Assembly: GCA_016124745.1 (NCBI GenBank)
Contig: WGNC01000009.1
Span: forward strand, 99,500-163,499
DNA from: Thiobacillus sp.
GTDB lineage: Bacteria; Pseudomonadota; Gammaproteobacteria; Burkholderiales; Thiobacillaceae
Length of the DNA stretch: 64,000 nucleotides
Reading direction: 5' to 3'
Below the pieces are notes generated by a model that saw nothing but the letters and a program-made list of their open reading frames with translations, did no database searches and was not told the origin of the DNA. Both the position numbers and the translations under genes were made by a program. This document shows positions 8,767-17,349 of this stretch, piece after piece. Numbering within the stretch: the stretch's first letter is position 1; each line of letters opens with the position of its first letter.

Positions 8767-9624
8767 ATGACTGACCTTGCCTTCGTTACAACCTGTAAGG
8801 GTCGCCTGCACCATATCCAGCAGACATTGCCGTTGATGATCGCCGAGTCGCCGGCTGAAATCGTCGTCGTGGATTATGGTTGTCCACAAGGCGTCGGGGA
8901 GTGGGTTGCCAGCAACCACCCGGAAGTGACTGTGGTCCGCGTGGATGATGACCCCGGCTTTTGCTTGCCAAGGGCCCGAAATTTGGGTGCTCAGAATACA
9001 AGCGCCAACTGGCTTTGTTTTATCGATGCGGATGTGAAACTCACACCCGGATGGACGCAATGGATGGCGGAAAATCTCGACCCTCGGTGTTTTTACCGTG
9101 CCGGCATGGTGAACGGCGAGCGGATCAAGGATACCTGGGGCACGGTTCTCTGCACCCGCAAGGCGTTTGCTGATGTCGGTGGCTATGATGAGGCGTTTGG
9201 GGGATGGGGAGGAGAAGACGACGATCTGTACGAGCGTCTGAAAATGTTCGGATACAAGGAGGCGGCCTACCCGGCGCAATTCGTCGATGCGATCCATCAC
9301 GACGACATGGCGCGAACCCTTTTTCATGAAATCAAGGACAAGGAACTTCAATTTTTCGTTAATCGTTTTTATTCGGAAGCAAAGCGGGACTTGCTGAAAA
9401 TCATCGGAAGGGAATTGCCTCTGGCCGATCGACAAGTGATGATGAAAAAGATCAAGGCGGAGATCATGGCCTGGGGGCTTGAACGAGCGAATCCAACAGC
9501 CGGGTTTACAACCACTTTTTCCATTCCTGCATGGCTGCCAGAGCCGTTCAGGATGCTCAAGACTTACACTATCACGCTGAACATGCAGAAGATGGAACGC
9601 ACCCAGGTTCCGCCGACGAAATAG
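8767..9624 (+). CDS. Glycosyltransferase with galactosyltransferase-like C-terminal domain
   Basis: A 285-residue GT-A enzyme. The N-terminus carries the GT2 strand LAFVTTCKGRLHHIQQTLP. A DXD-type motif sits in WLCFIDADVKLTPGW. The segment GGYDEAFGGWGGEDDDLYER is the acceptor-side block of the beta-4-galactosyltransferase C-terminal (Glyco_transf_7C) family, so transfer of a galactose or GalNAc-type sugar is plausible but not proven. The ATG at 8767 places the conserved strand at the N-terminus. No membrane segment is visible. It stands alone, followed by 180 bases before the DUF5672 fusion gene. Base composition is less GC-rich than the neighbours. Confidence 0.8.
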   Translation: MTDLAFVTTCKGRLHHIQQTLPLMIAESPAEIVVVDYGCPQGVGEWVASNHPEVTVVRVDDDPGFCLPRARNLGAQNTSANWLCFIDADVKLTPGWTQWMAENLDPRCFYRAGMVNGERIKDTWGTVLCTRKAFADVGGYDEAFGGWGGEDDDLYERLKMFGYKEAAYPAQFVDAIHHDDMARTLFHEIKDKELQFFVNRFYSEAKRDLLKIIGRELPLADRQVMMKKIKAEIMAWGLERANPTAGFTTTFSIPAWLPEPFRMLKTYTITLNMQKMERTQVPPTK

Positions 9625-9804
9625 ACTGCTGAGTGCCGCCGGATGACCGCTGCCCGGTGAATAGGGATCGAGGGGGCGCGACGCCTGACGGAACGCGCAC
9701 GTCAGTGCAATGGCGATACGGGCGAGCCCCCGCCCGATTTGTGCCCGGATGGTGATGAAACGGATTCCAGTACCATCGGGGATTTAAGCATTGATTTAGG
9801 AATT

Positions 9805-12105
9805 ATGCCGAGTACGAGAATCAAGGCCGCCAATACCACGCTTTGCCTGATCGACACCCAAACCCATGCGCTGGCAGCGCGGGCAATGCGTTTATCCCTG
9901 ACAGCGATGGATTTTGCCGATGCCGTCTTCATCTCCGACTCGGCCGCCGATACGGGCGGCGCCCGCCATGTGGCCATCGCCCCCCTGGTGGGCCGTGCGG
10001 CCTATTCGCGTTTCGTCATGAAGGAGCTGCTCCGACATGTCGAAACGGAGCATGTGCTGCTGATCCAGTGGGATGGCTATGTCGTCCACCCTGATGCATG
10101 GCGCGATGATTTTCTCGAGCATGACTACATCGGCGCGCGCTGGGGATTCCACAAGGACGCGCATTGTGTCGGCAACGGCGGGTTTTCGCTGCGCTCGCGG
10201 CGCCTGCTGGAAGCGCTCCAGGATCCCGCGATCGACCGTTACGAACCCGAGGACGAATTGATCTGCCGCCACTACCGGCCGCTGCTGGAATCCCGTTACG
10301 GCACGCGTTTCGCGCCACCCGAGGTGGCGGACCGCTTCTCGTTCGAAACGACCTATCCGCCGGGCAAGACCCTTGGTTTTCATGGTCTGTTCAACATGTG
10401 GCAATTCCTTTCCGATGAAGAAGTGCCCGGTTTCGTCGCGGCGATGCCGAGGTCGGTGCTCGGATCGATTCAATACCTCGCGCTGGCGAAAAACTTCATC
10501 GACCTGAAGCGACTCGATTCGGCAAGGGTATTGCTGGAACAACGCCAGCGCGTCTTTCCCGCCGATGCCAAGTGCGCCGCGATGCTGCAAACGCTGAATG
10601 GCGGATCGACTGGCACGCACCACGCTGCGCCGGTGAGCCGCAACGCACCCTGCCCGTGCGGCAGCGGGAAACGCTACAAGCATTGCTGCGGGCAGGAGGG
10701 TGTCGCGCAAGCCGTGACTTCGGCGACGGCTGAAAACACTCCGGAGACCTTGTTGAAGCAGGCCATGACGGATCATCAGGCTGGCCGCCTGGATGCTGCG
10801 CGGAAAGGCTACGAAGCGGTGGTGGCGCTGGGTGACGACGCGATCGCGGAACACTATCTGGGCGTGCTCGACATGCAGGATAAACGGCCGCTTGACGGAG
10901 AAAGACGGATCCGCGCCGCGCTGGCGAAACGGGGTGACGTGCCGGATTTCTACAATAATCTGGGCCTGTGCCTGCGTGCACAAAACCGTCTCGAGGAGGC
11001 TGTCGCAGAGTATCGCAAGGCGCTGGACCTACACCCGGCCTATGCTCCGGCCTGGAGCAATCTTGGCCTGGATCTGCACAAGCTGGGCCATCTCGGCGAG
11101 GCGCTGGACGCCTTCAATCGTGCCCTGGTGCTGGATGCGAACCTCATGCAGGCGCGCTTCAGCCGGGCACTCGTGCTGCTGACGCAGGGTGAATATGCGC
11201 AGGGTTGGGCAGGATACGACTATCGCATGCGGTGCCCTGAATATGCCGCGAACTACCGGCTGCCGGCGATGGCGGGGATGCCCCGTCCCTGGCAGGGCGA
11301 GGCCTTGGCAGGGAAGGCCCTGCTGCTGATCGCCGAACAGGGGATCGGCGACACCTTGCAGTTCATTCGCTATGCACGGCAACTCGCCGAACAGGGCGGC
11401 AAGGTCGACCTGCATGTACGCCAGGGGCATGTGGCGGGACTGCTGCGCAACGCGCAAGGCGTGTCCGAGGTATACACCGGCTCAGCAGCCATTCCAGCGC
11501 ACGATTACTACTGTCACTTGTTGAGCCTGCCACGGCTGTGCAATACCCGTTCTCTGGGTGACGTTCCGGCCGACGTGCCTTACCTGGCGGCGCCTGCCGA
11601 CCGACGTGCGTATTGGCGGCAACGCCTTGATGCAATACCGGCGAGGCTGCGCGTCGGCCTGGCCTGGGCTGGCAGCCCCAGCAACGTGGATGACCGCAAC
11701 CGTTCCTGTTCCCTTCAAGCCCTCACCGGCCTGTTCGAAGTGCCCGACGTGGCCTGGATCAACCTGCAGATCGGGGTCGGCCGCGAGGAATTGCAGTCCG
11801 TGCAGACGCCGATTCTCGACTGGGGGAACGACCAGACCGATTATGCCGAGACCGCTGCGCTGATGGCCGAACTCGATCTGATCATCACGGTTGATACGTC
11901 CATCGCCCATGCGGCGGGTGCGTTAGCCCGCCCGGTCTGGGTCATGCTGCAGTACATCGCGGATTTCCGCTGGCTGCTCGATCGCAACGACAGCCCGTGG
12001 TATCCGACCGCGCGACTGTTCCGCCAGCCTCGCCCGAGGGACTGGGCGGGGGTCGTCGCGTCGCTGAAGGGGGCGCTTGCAGATTTCATGGTCGAGCGAT
12101 CATGA
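9805..12105 (+). CDS. DUF5672 / SEC-C / TPR / GT9-like fusion protein
   Basis: A 766-residue protein with an unusual domain order. Residues about 5-250 match DUF5672, a putative glycosyltransferase-like domain, with RFVMKELLRHVETEHVLLIQ and QWDGYVVHPDAWRDDFL. At about 279-296 there is a SEC-C zinc motif, APCPCGSGKRYKHCCG, with its Cys-x-Cys and Cys-Cys ligands. TPR repeats span about 315-465 (NNLGLCLRAQNRLEEAV; SNLGLDLHKLGHLGEAL). The last 290 residues are a heptosyltransferase/GT9-like domain typical of TPR-glycosyltransferase proteins (GIGDTLQFIRYARQL; ITVDTSIAHAAGAL). The ATG at 9805, with AGGA just upstream, is preferred to the earlier start at 9739. Protein glycosylation or surface-glycan assembly is likely. 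The DUF4254 gene follows after 19 bases. Confidence 0.82.
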   Translation: MPSTRIKAANTTLCLIDTQTHALAARAMRLSLTAMDFADAVFISDSAADTGGARHVAIAPLVGRAAYSRFVMKELLRHVETEHVLLIQWDGYVVHPDAWRDDFLEHDYIGARWGFHKDAHCVGNGGFSLRSRRLLEALQDPAIDRYEPEDELICRHYRPLLESRYGTRFAPPEVADRFSFETTYPPGKTLGFHGLFNMWQFLSDEEVPGFVAAMPRSVLGSIQYLALAKNFIDLKRLDSARVLLEQRQRVFPADAKCAAMLQTLNGGSTGTHHAAPVSRNAPCPCGSGKRYKHCCGQEGVAQAVTSATAENTPETLLKQAMTDHQAGRLDAARKGYEAVVALGDDAIAEHYLGVLDMQDKRPLDGERRIRAALAKRGDVPDFYNNLGLCLRAQNRLEEAVAEYRKALDLHPAYAPAWSNLGLDLHKLGHLGEALDAFNRALVLDANLMQARFSRALVLLTQGEYAQGWAGYDYRMRCPEYAANYRLPAMAGMPRPWQGEALAGKALLLIAEQGIGDTLQFIRYARQLAEQGGKVDLHVRQGHVAGLLRNAQGVSEVYTGSAAIPAHDYYCHLLSLPRLCNTRSLGDVPADVPYLAAPADRRAYWRQRLDAIPARLRVGLAWAGSPSNVDDRNRSCSLQALTGLFEVPDVAWINLQIGVGREELQSVQTPILDWGNDQTDYAETAALMAELDLIITVDTSIAHAAGALARPVWVMLQYIADFRWLLDRNDSPWYPTARLFRQPRPRDWAGVVASLKGALADFMVERS

Positions 12106-12124
12106 GCAATGAACAAGGGTAGCC

Positions 12125-12769
12125 ATGATTCCGCTCGATGAACTGTACGCCGTCGCTGTCACGCACTTTCACTCAGCCCTGCTCGAACATCTGAAGCATG
12201 GCGGTGAAGCCCCTGTGACTCCGTCCGGGGATCTGTGGCGGGCGATCGAGGACAACCATCGCTGCAATGTCGCGCTATGGGACGAAGAGGACCAGGCGCG
12301 TCGTCGCGATGTGCCGGATAGTGACATCGCCAACAGCAAGCGGCTGATAGACGGCCATAACCAGCGCCGCAACGATGCCATCGAACGCATCGACGAGCAG
12401 GTTCTGACCGCGCTGCCGAGCCTGCCGACGTCGGCGCGCCTGCATTCGGAAACGGTCGGCGCCCTGATCGACCGCCTGTCCATCCTCAGCCTGAAGATAT
12501 TCCACATGGACTGGCAGACCCGGCGCGCCGATGCCGATGCGGCGCATCACGCGATGAGCCGTGCAAGGCTGTCGCGGCTGCAGGAACAACGTGCGGACCT
12601 AGGGGGGTGCCTGGACGAACTGACGCGCGGCTGCCTGGCCGGCACGCTGCGCTTCAAGGTATATCGGCAATTCAAGATGTACAACGACCCGAAATTCAAT
12701 CCCTGGCTGTCTGCTTCCCGCACGGCGGCGACGGAAGCGCCGAACACGCCCGCTGCGCCGGATGATTGA
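12125..12769 (+). CDS. DUF4254 domain protein
   Basis: A 214-residue protein matching DUF4254 by the segments WRAIEDNHRCNVALWDEEDQ, DVPDSDIANSKRLIDGHNQ and RRNDAIERIDE. It is predicted to be a soluble, mostly helical cytoplasmic protein with no signal or membrane segment. The family is commonly found beside heptosyltransferase/GT9-like genes, and here it directly follows one, but no biochemical role is established that I know of. A short AAGGG site precedes the ATG. Because the gap to the fusion gene is only 19 bases, the two are probably co-transcribed. Confidence 0.8.
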   Translation: MIPLDELYAVAVTHFHSALLEHLKHGGEAPVTPSGDLWRAIEDNHRCNVALWDEEDQARRRDVPDSDIANSKRLIDGHNQRRNDAIERIDEQVLTALPSLPTSARLHSETVGALIDRLSILSLKIFHMDWQTRRADADAAHHAMSRARLSRLQEQRADLGGCLDELTRGCLAGTLRFKVYRQFKMYNDPKFNPWLSASRTAATEAPNTPAAPDD

Positions 12770-12850
12770 AAGCAGGAGCGTGCACGAGATCCCTCAGGCC
12801 TGCGATGACCTTTAAAATCACCAACGCGCAGAACGGTATCGGAAATACCC

Positions 12851-13597
12851 ATGTTTATTTCGAACTCCAGAAAATTCATTTTCATCCATTTGGAAAAGTG
12901 CGCCGGCACCTCGATCGAAGTCGCGCTCTCCCATACGCTACAGTGGAACGATATCCTGATCGGCAGCACGAAAGAGGGCGAGGCGATGCAGGATAGCTAC
13001 AAGAAGCTGTTTGGCCTCGAAAAACACAGCACCGCCCAGGAGGTCAAAGAGGTCGTGGGCGACGTGATCTGGGATGAATTCTTCAAATTCGGTACGGTGC
13101 GGAATCCCTACTCCCTTGCTGTGTCGCAATACACGTATTCATTGCAGCATTTGCTGGCGGCAACCCAAAGGCTGAAGATGAAACCTTTGATCGAAGGAAC
13201 TTTACAGAATCTAGATCACTACAACACCTGGCCCTACACCTATCCGGGCGTAAAGGCGCTACTCGCCACCGGTGGCGTCAATTCAAAATTTGGCGATTTC
13301 ATCAGGTCAAGCAAACTGGCAGGTTGGGAAGGGTTCAATTCCCAGCGCGCCAGACTGGGCAACAACCTGGGCGAGTTGATCGTTGATCAGGTGCTGAAGA
13401 TCGAAGCGCTCGATGGACTGTGGCCCGGGTTGTGCGAAAAGCTGAACCTCGGCGCGATTCCGCTCGGGCGGGTAAATCCGAGCACGGACGGTACGCTGGA
13501 TTTCCGGTATTTCTACAGAAATCCTGATGACCAGGCGTTCGTTTATGAAATGTTCAGAGAGGATTTCGACTTTTTTGGCTATGCAAGGGACCTCTAG
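12851..13597 (+). CDS. Sulfotransferase family protein
   Basis: A 248-residue protein with the hallmarks of PAPS-dependent carbohydrate sulfotransferases. The 5'-phosphosulfate-binding loop is FIFIHLEKCAGTSIEVAL near the N-terminus, and the 3'-phosphate-binding segment is FGTVRNPYSLAVSQYTY near residue 80. The C-terminus (FVYEMFREDFDFFGY) is also typical of the family. It would add sulfate to a glycan, presumably the product of the preceding glycosyltransferases, but the substrate is unknown. No membrane anchor or signal is visible, consistent with a cytoplasmic bacterial enzyme. The gene is less GC-rich than its surroundings, which suggests acquisition by transfer. Confidence 0.83.
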   Translation: MFISNSRKFIFIHLEKCAGTSIEVALSHTLQWNDILIGSTKEGEAMQDSYKKLFGLEKHSTAQEVKEVVGDVIWDEFFKFGTVRNPYSLAVSQYTYSLQHLLAATQRLKMKPLIEGTLQNLDHYNTWPYTYPGVKALLATGGVNSKFGDFIRSSKLAGWEGFNSQRARLGNNLGELIVDQVLKIEALDGLWPGLCEKLNLGAIPLGRVNPSTDGTLDFRYFYRNPDDQAFVYEMFREDFDFFGYARDL

Positions 13598-13674
13598 CGA
13601 GTCAATCCCTGCTGCAGGGGCGAGTCCACACTGGTTCGAGCCTGCCGCCACCTGGCCTGAGACCAGGGTGGTGC

Positions 13675-14454
13675 TCAATCCGGGAAATCGTAATCGACGG
13701 TCAGCGGCGCGTGGTCGGAAAAGCGCTGGTCCTTGTAGACGTTTGCCGACCGGGCCGTCCCGGCAATGCCGGGCGTGGCGATCTGGTAATCGATGCGCCA
13801 GCCGACGTTCCTGACCCAGGCCTGACCGCGGTTGCTCCACCAGGTGTAAGCCTCCCCGGTGTGATCCGGGTAGAGGCTGCGGTAGACGTCGACCCAGCCC
13901 AGTTCGTCGAACAACCGGCTCATCCAGGCGCGCTCCTCGGGCAGGAAGCCCGAGTTCGTCCGGTTGGATTTCCAGTTCTTGAGGTCGATCTCCCGGTGGG
14001 CGATGTTCCAGTCGCCGCAGATGACGATCTCGCGGCCACTTTTGATCAGCGTTTCAAGATGCGGGAAGAACGCGTCCATGAAGCGGAACTTGGCCTGCTG
14101 GCGTTCGGAGCTTGAGGAGCCGGACGGCTGGTAGAGCGAGATGACGGCGAGTTTGCCGTAGTCGGCCTCGATGTAGCGGCCTTCGGCGTCGAATTCGGGC
14201 ACCCCGAGGCCTTTGATGATCTTCTGCGGTTGCTTGCGCGTGTAGACACCGACCCCACTGTAGCCTTTTTTCTCGGCGTAGTGGAAGGCCCCGGTGAGGC
14301 CATCGCACGACACGAATTCGGGCCTGAGGTCGGCGGCCTGTGCCTTGAGTTCCTGCACGCAGACAACGTCAGCGCCCTGAGCGGGCAGCCAGTCGAAGAA
14401 GCCCTTGGTGGCGGCGGAACGGATGCCATTGAGGTTGGCCGATATAATTCGCAT
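13675..14454 (-). CDS. xthA: Exodeoxyribonuclease III
   Basis: A 259-residue AP endonuclease/3'-5' exonuclease of the ExoIII (endonuclease/exonuclease/phosphatase) family, acting in base-excision repair. Seen motifs: [11 protein letters not shown] (metal-site Asn), VCVQELKAQ (metal-binding Glu), ICGDWNIAH (Asp and Asn), and the terminal catalytic [21 protein letters not shown] is also conserved. The ATG at 14454 is used; a TTG one codon earlier is also in frame. It diverges from pyrE with only 27 bases between start codons and converges with the sulfotransferase gene. Confidence 0.95.
   Translation of the reverse strand: MRIISANLNGIRSAATKGFFDWLPAQGADVVCVQELKAQAADLRPEFVSCDGLTGAFHYAEKKGYSGVGVYTRKQPQKIIKGLGVPEFDAEGRYIEADYGKLAVISLYQPSGSSSSERQQAKFRFMDAFFPHLETLIKSGREIVICGDWNIAHREIDLKNWKSNRTNSGFLPEERAWMSRLFDELGWVDVYRSLYPDHTGEAYTWWSNRGQAWVRNVGWRIDYQIATPGIAGTARSANVYKDQRFSDHAPLTVDYDFPD
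14443..14448 (+). promoter_or_regulatory. Possible -10 box for pyrE
   Basis: A perfect TATAAT hexamer lies 33 bases before the pyrE ATG and overlaps the xthA start region. No good -35 hexamer is present at the usual 16-18 base spacing, so activity is uncertain. Confidence 0.3.
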
Positions 14455-14481
14455 CAAGATTGTTTCAAGAAGTCAGGGAAA

Positions 14482-15120
14482 ATGTCCGATTACAAGGCCG
14501 AGTTCGTCGAATTTGCCATCGCTTCGAATGTGCTGTGTTTTGGTGAATTCAAGACCAAGGCGGGGCGCATGAGTCCCTATTTTTTTAATGCGGGACTGTT
14601 CAACGACGGCGACAAGCTGAAACGGCTGGGCGAATTTTACGCGAAAGCCATCGTCGACTCGGGGATCGCGTTCGATGTGCTGTTCGGCCCGGCCTACAAG
14701 GGCATCCCGCTGGCAGCCAGTATCGCGATTGCGCTTGTAGACATGGGCAGGAACGTGCCGTTTGCCTTCAACCGCAAGGAAGCGAAGGATCACGGCGAAG
14801 GCGGAACGGTGGTGGGTGCTACGCTGCAGGGCCGGGTGCTGATCGTGGACGATGTGATGTCGGCAGGCACGTCGGTACGCGAATCGGTCGATCTGATTCG
14901 CAATTCGGGTGCTCATCCGGCCGGCGTGGTGATTGCACTGGACCGGATGGAGCGCGGCACAGGTGAAAAATCGGCGGTTCAGGAAGTACGTGAACAATAT
15001 GGCATTCCGGTGGTGGCGGTCGTCACCCTGGACAATCTGGTGGAGTTTCTGGGACGTGATGCAAACAGACAAGCTGAATTGCAGGCTGTGGCAGCTTACC
15101 GTGCACGCTACGGCGTTTAG
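14482..15120 (+). CDS. pyrE: Orotate phosphoribosyltransferase
   Basis: A 212-residue type I phosphoribosyltransferase that makes OMP from orotate and PRPP in pyrimidine synthesis. The PRPP-binding loop is [17 protein letters not shown]; the orotate-side block is [19 protein letters not shown]; the flexible-loop region is [15 protein letters not shown]. Length is normal for the family. The AGGG at 14475-14478 precedes the ATG at suitable spacing. The following DUF4124 gene starts inside its last codons in another frame. Confidence 0.96.
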   Translation: MSDYKAEFVEFAIASNVLCFGEFKTKAGRMSPYFFNAGLFNDGDKLKRLGEFYAKAIVDSGIAFDVLFGPAYKGIPLAASIAIALVDMGRNVPFAFNRKEAKDHGEGGTVVGATLQGRVLIVDDVMSAGTSVRESVDLIRNSGAHPAGVVIALDRMERGTGEKSAVQEVREQYGIPVVAVVTLDNLVEFLGRDANRQAELQAVAAYRARYGV

Positions 15121-15709
15121 CGCGCTGGCGGTCGCCCTGCTGCTGGGCGCGGGAGCGGCCGAGGCTGCGATGTACCGCTGGGTGGACGGCAACGGTCGCG
15201 TGCATTACAGCGACACGCTGCCGCAGACCTATCAGCAAAGCGGTGCAGACGTGATGAACAAGCAGGGCAGCGTCATCAAACGCAACCAGTCCGAAGCCGA
15301 GCGCCAGGCGGACGCCGAGCGCAAGGCAGAGGCGTCGCGCCTCCAGCGGGAGCAGCAAGCACAGGCGCAGCAGGATCGTGCATTGATGTCGACCTACACC
15401 AGCGAAGCGGAAATCGATCTGGCGCGCGATCGTGCGCTGGAACACCACAAGCTGGCGATCAAGGGCGCGGAGACGCGAGCCAAGGCTGTGGATGCCAATC
15501 TTGCCGAACTGAACGAGCGCGTCGCGAACCTCGAAAAGGCTGGCCGGCCCATTTCGGACAATCTGAAGGAACAGCTGGATCAGGCCGTCAATGAAAGCCT
15601 GGAGCTGAAGCGGCACATCCTGAAGAATGAAGAGGCGATGGTGCAAGTGCGCGAGAAGTACGCGGCAGACAAGGCTCGGTTCAAGATGCTGTCGGGCAGC
15701 CAGCCCTGA
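15059..15709 (+). CDS. DUF4124 periplasmic protein
   Basis: A 216-residue exported protein. A signal peptide ([18 protein letters not shown]) is followed by the DUF4124 block [18 protein letters not shown]. The rest is highly charged and Gln/Glu/Ala/Lys-rich, predicted to form long coiled coils (about residues 80-210). The ATG at 15059 overlaps pyrE by 62 bases; a GTG at 15101 would shorten the overlap to 20 bases and still leave a good signal peptide. The function of DUF4124 proteins is unknown; several beta- and gammaproteobacteria carry many copies. Confidence 0.8.
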   Translation: MQTDKLNCRLWQLTVHATAFSALAVALLLGAGAAEAAMYRWVDGNGRVHYSDTLPQTYQQSGADVMNKQGSVIKRNQSEAERQADAERKAEASRLQREQQAQAQQDRALMSTYTSEAEIDLARDRALEHHKLAIKGAETRAKAVDANLAELNERVANLEKAGRPISDNLKEQLDQAVNESLELKRHILKNEEAMVQVREKYAADKARFKMLSGSQP

Positions 15710-15846
15710 TCAATTTATGCAGGCTGCCGTGACCTGACGCCGGGGGCCGGCTGTCAGGTCGGGTCTGATGGTAGAATCCGCCGCTTCGTGCGCTTTGCCC
15801 TGAAAGCCGGGGTGCGTGTCCATTCATGCCGGCTCCGACCTGATAC

Positions 15847-16521
15847 ATGCTGACCCACCCCATTCCGACACGCGACCTGCTCGAGGCGACTCCGCCCCGG
15901 TATCTGGCACGGGGCCGGATCGCCAATGCCGATGTCCGGCTGGTCGAATGTGGCGGTCATCTCTGGGTGGTCAAGGACTTCAGCGTCTGTCCGGTCTGGG
16001 TTCGACATACCGTTGGTCGCTGGTTCATCCGGCGCGAGCTGAAGGCCCTTCAGCGATTGCAGGGTATCCCGGGCATCGCCGAAAATCCGCTGCGGCTGGA
16101 TGCATTCGCGCTGGCCTACCTTTTCATCGAGGGGCGTGCGCTGAATGAATTTCCCAAGGGCCAGCCGTCGGCGGATTTCTTTCTGGCCCTGGAATCCGCG
16201 GTCAAGGCCATGCATGCCCGGGGGATAGCCCATCTCGATCTGCGCAATCGCGGCAATATCCTGGTCGACGCGTCGCAGCAACCCTTCCTGATCGATTTCC
16301 AGTCACATGTTCCGTTGCCGCGCTGGTTTCCTCCACTGGCGCGTTCCCTGGAAAATATCGATCTGTCCGGTGTCTACAAGGCTTGGGGGAAGAGCCTGCC
16401 CGGCACCCTGGATGAAAGTCGCCAGCATCTGCTTGATAGCGTGAACGCATGGCGAAAATGGTGGGTGCTCAAAGGGTACCTCGGAATGGGCCGCTTGGCA
16501 GGCCGCCGCCGCCGTCGTTAA
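15847..16521 (+). CDS. Lipopolysaccharide-kinase-like protein
   Basis: A 224-residue protein with a reduced protein-kinase fold of the Kdo/lipopolysaccharide kinase (WaaP/KdkA/RIO-like) type. Visible are a beta-strand Lys in LWVVKDFSV, the catalytic loop HLDLRNRGNIL and the metal-binding FLIDFQSH in place of DFG. It probably phosphorylates an inner-core LPS sugar from the cytoplasmic side. No membrane segment is seen, and the C-terminus is Arg-rich (GRRRRR). The next gene follows after 33 bases, so the pair may be co-transcribed. A protein substrate cannot be excluded. Confidence 0.72.
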   Translation: MLTHPIPTRDLLEATPPRYLARGRIANADVRLVECGGHLWVVKDFSVCPVWVRHTVGRWFIRRELKALQRLQGIPGIAENPLRLDAFALAYLFIEGRALNEFPKGQPSADFFLALESAVKAMHARGIAHLDLRNRGNILVDASQQPFLIDFQSHVPLPRWFPPLARSLENIDLSGVYKAWGKSLPGTLDESRQHLLDSVNAWRKWWVLKGYLGMGRLAGRRRRR

Positions 16522-16554
16522 ATACACTCAAACCTTTACCGGAGCCTCCTGACC

Positions 16555-17136
16555 ATGTTCGAGTCAATCAATGCCCTGTTCAACAACGTCGCACTCAGAA
16601 AATTCCTGGTGCGCTACCGCATTGTGCTGGGCATTGCACTGGTCGTGCTGCTGTTCTGGCAACTCGGCTGGCGGGCGGAGAATTTCTGGCTGGCCTTCGC
16701 GGTGTCGATGGTGGGTGAATTCATCCAGCTCTGGTGCTTTGCCTCGCTGGACAAGAATTCGACGCTGGCCTTTCGCGGCCCGTATTCGCTGGTGCGCAAC
16801 CCGATGTACCTGGGGCGCTATTTCATCATCCTGGGGATGCTGCTGCTGCTCGACAGCGGGCGCCTTGCGGTCATCATCGTGTATACGGTGCTCTACTGGT
16901 TCTACATGACGAACCGGGTCAAGCGCGAAGAGGCTTTGCTGAAGGAAGTGTTCGGCCAGAGCTATGCGGACTACTGTGCGGAGGTGCGGCCTTTTCTGCC
17001 ACGCCTGACACCCTGCAGCAACGGCACCCTGGCCTTCTGGGACAGCCGCCTGTTCCGCAATTGCCACGGCTCACGCAACCTGATCGCCACCCTGGTAGTG
17101 TGGGGACTGATCGCGCTGCTGCTGTTCAGCTATTGA
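16555..17136 (+). CDS. Isoprenylcysteine carboxyl methyltransferase-like membrane protein
   Basis: A 193-residue inner-membrane protein of the ICMT/phospholipid N-methyltransferase superfamily. The C-terminal SAM-binding signature is present: RGPYSLVRNPMYLGRYFIIL, then EEALLKEVFGQSYADYCAEV. About four or five membrane segments are visible, with the last (LIATLVVWGLIALLLFSY) at the extreme C-terminus. The substrate is unknown; bacterial members methylate lipids or other small molecules. A GGAG site lies about 10 bases before the ATG. Confidence 0.78.
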   Translation: MFESINALFNNVALRKFLVRYRIVLGIALVVLLFWQLGWRAENFWLAFAVSMVGEFIQLWCFASLDKNSTLAFRGPYSLVRNPMYLGRYFIILGMLLLLDSGRLAVIIVYTVLYWFYMTNRVKREEALLKEVFGQSYADYCAEVRPFLPRLTPCSNGTLAFWDSRLFRNCHGSRNLIATLVVWGLIALLLFSY

Positions 17137-17158
17137 TTTGGCCTGATGAAGTTTGAAG

Positions 17159-17319
17159 TGCTATTGAAGGCTGGCATGCCCGGGCTGTGTGAGGCAGCAC
17201 GGGAGGCCGAATCAATAGCCATTAAAAACAGCGTTCCATTGAGACGGCTCACCAGACTGACCCGCTCAGGATGACGCAAAAATACCCTACCGGTTCAAGC
17301 ATCATCTGGCCGTCTCAAT
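17159..17319. repeat. Inverted repeats between convergent genes
   Basis: An 8-bp arm GCTATTGA near 17160 pairs with TCAATAGC near 17213, and an 11-bp arm ATTGAGACGGC at 17238-17248 pairs perfectly with GCCGTCTCAAT at 17309-17319. They fill the gap between the methyltransferase-like gene and gatB. Neither has a T-tract, so I read them as repeat remnants or a weak bidirectional terminator. Confidence 0.45.
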
Positions 17320-17349
17320 AATAGGTCTGACAGACAGCGATAGCGGCGC

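Noticed and set aside
13632..13646. GGTTCGAGCC resembling a tRNA T-loop
   Set aside because: No acceptor stem, anticodon arm or CCA context surrounds it.
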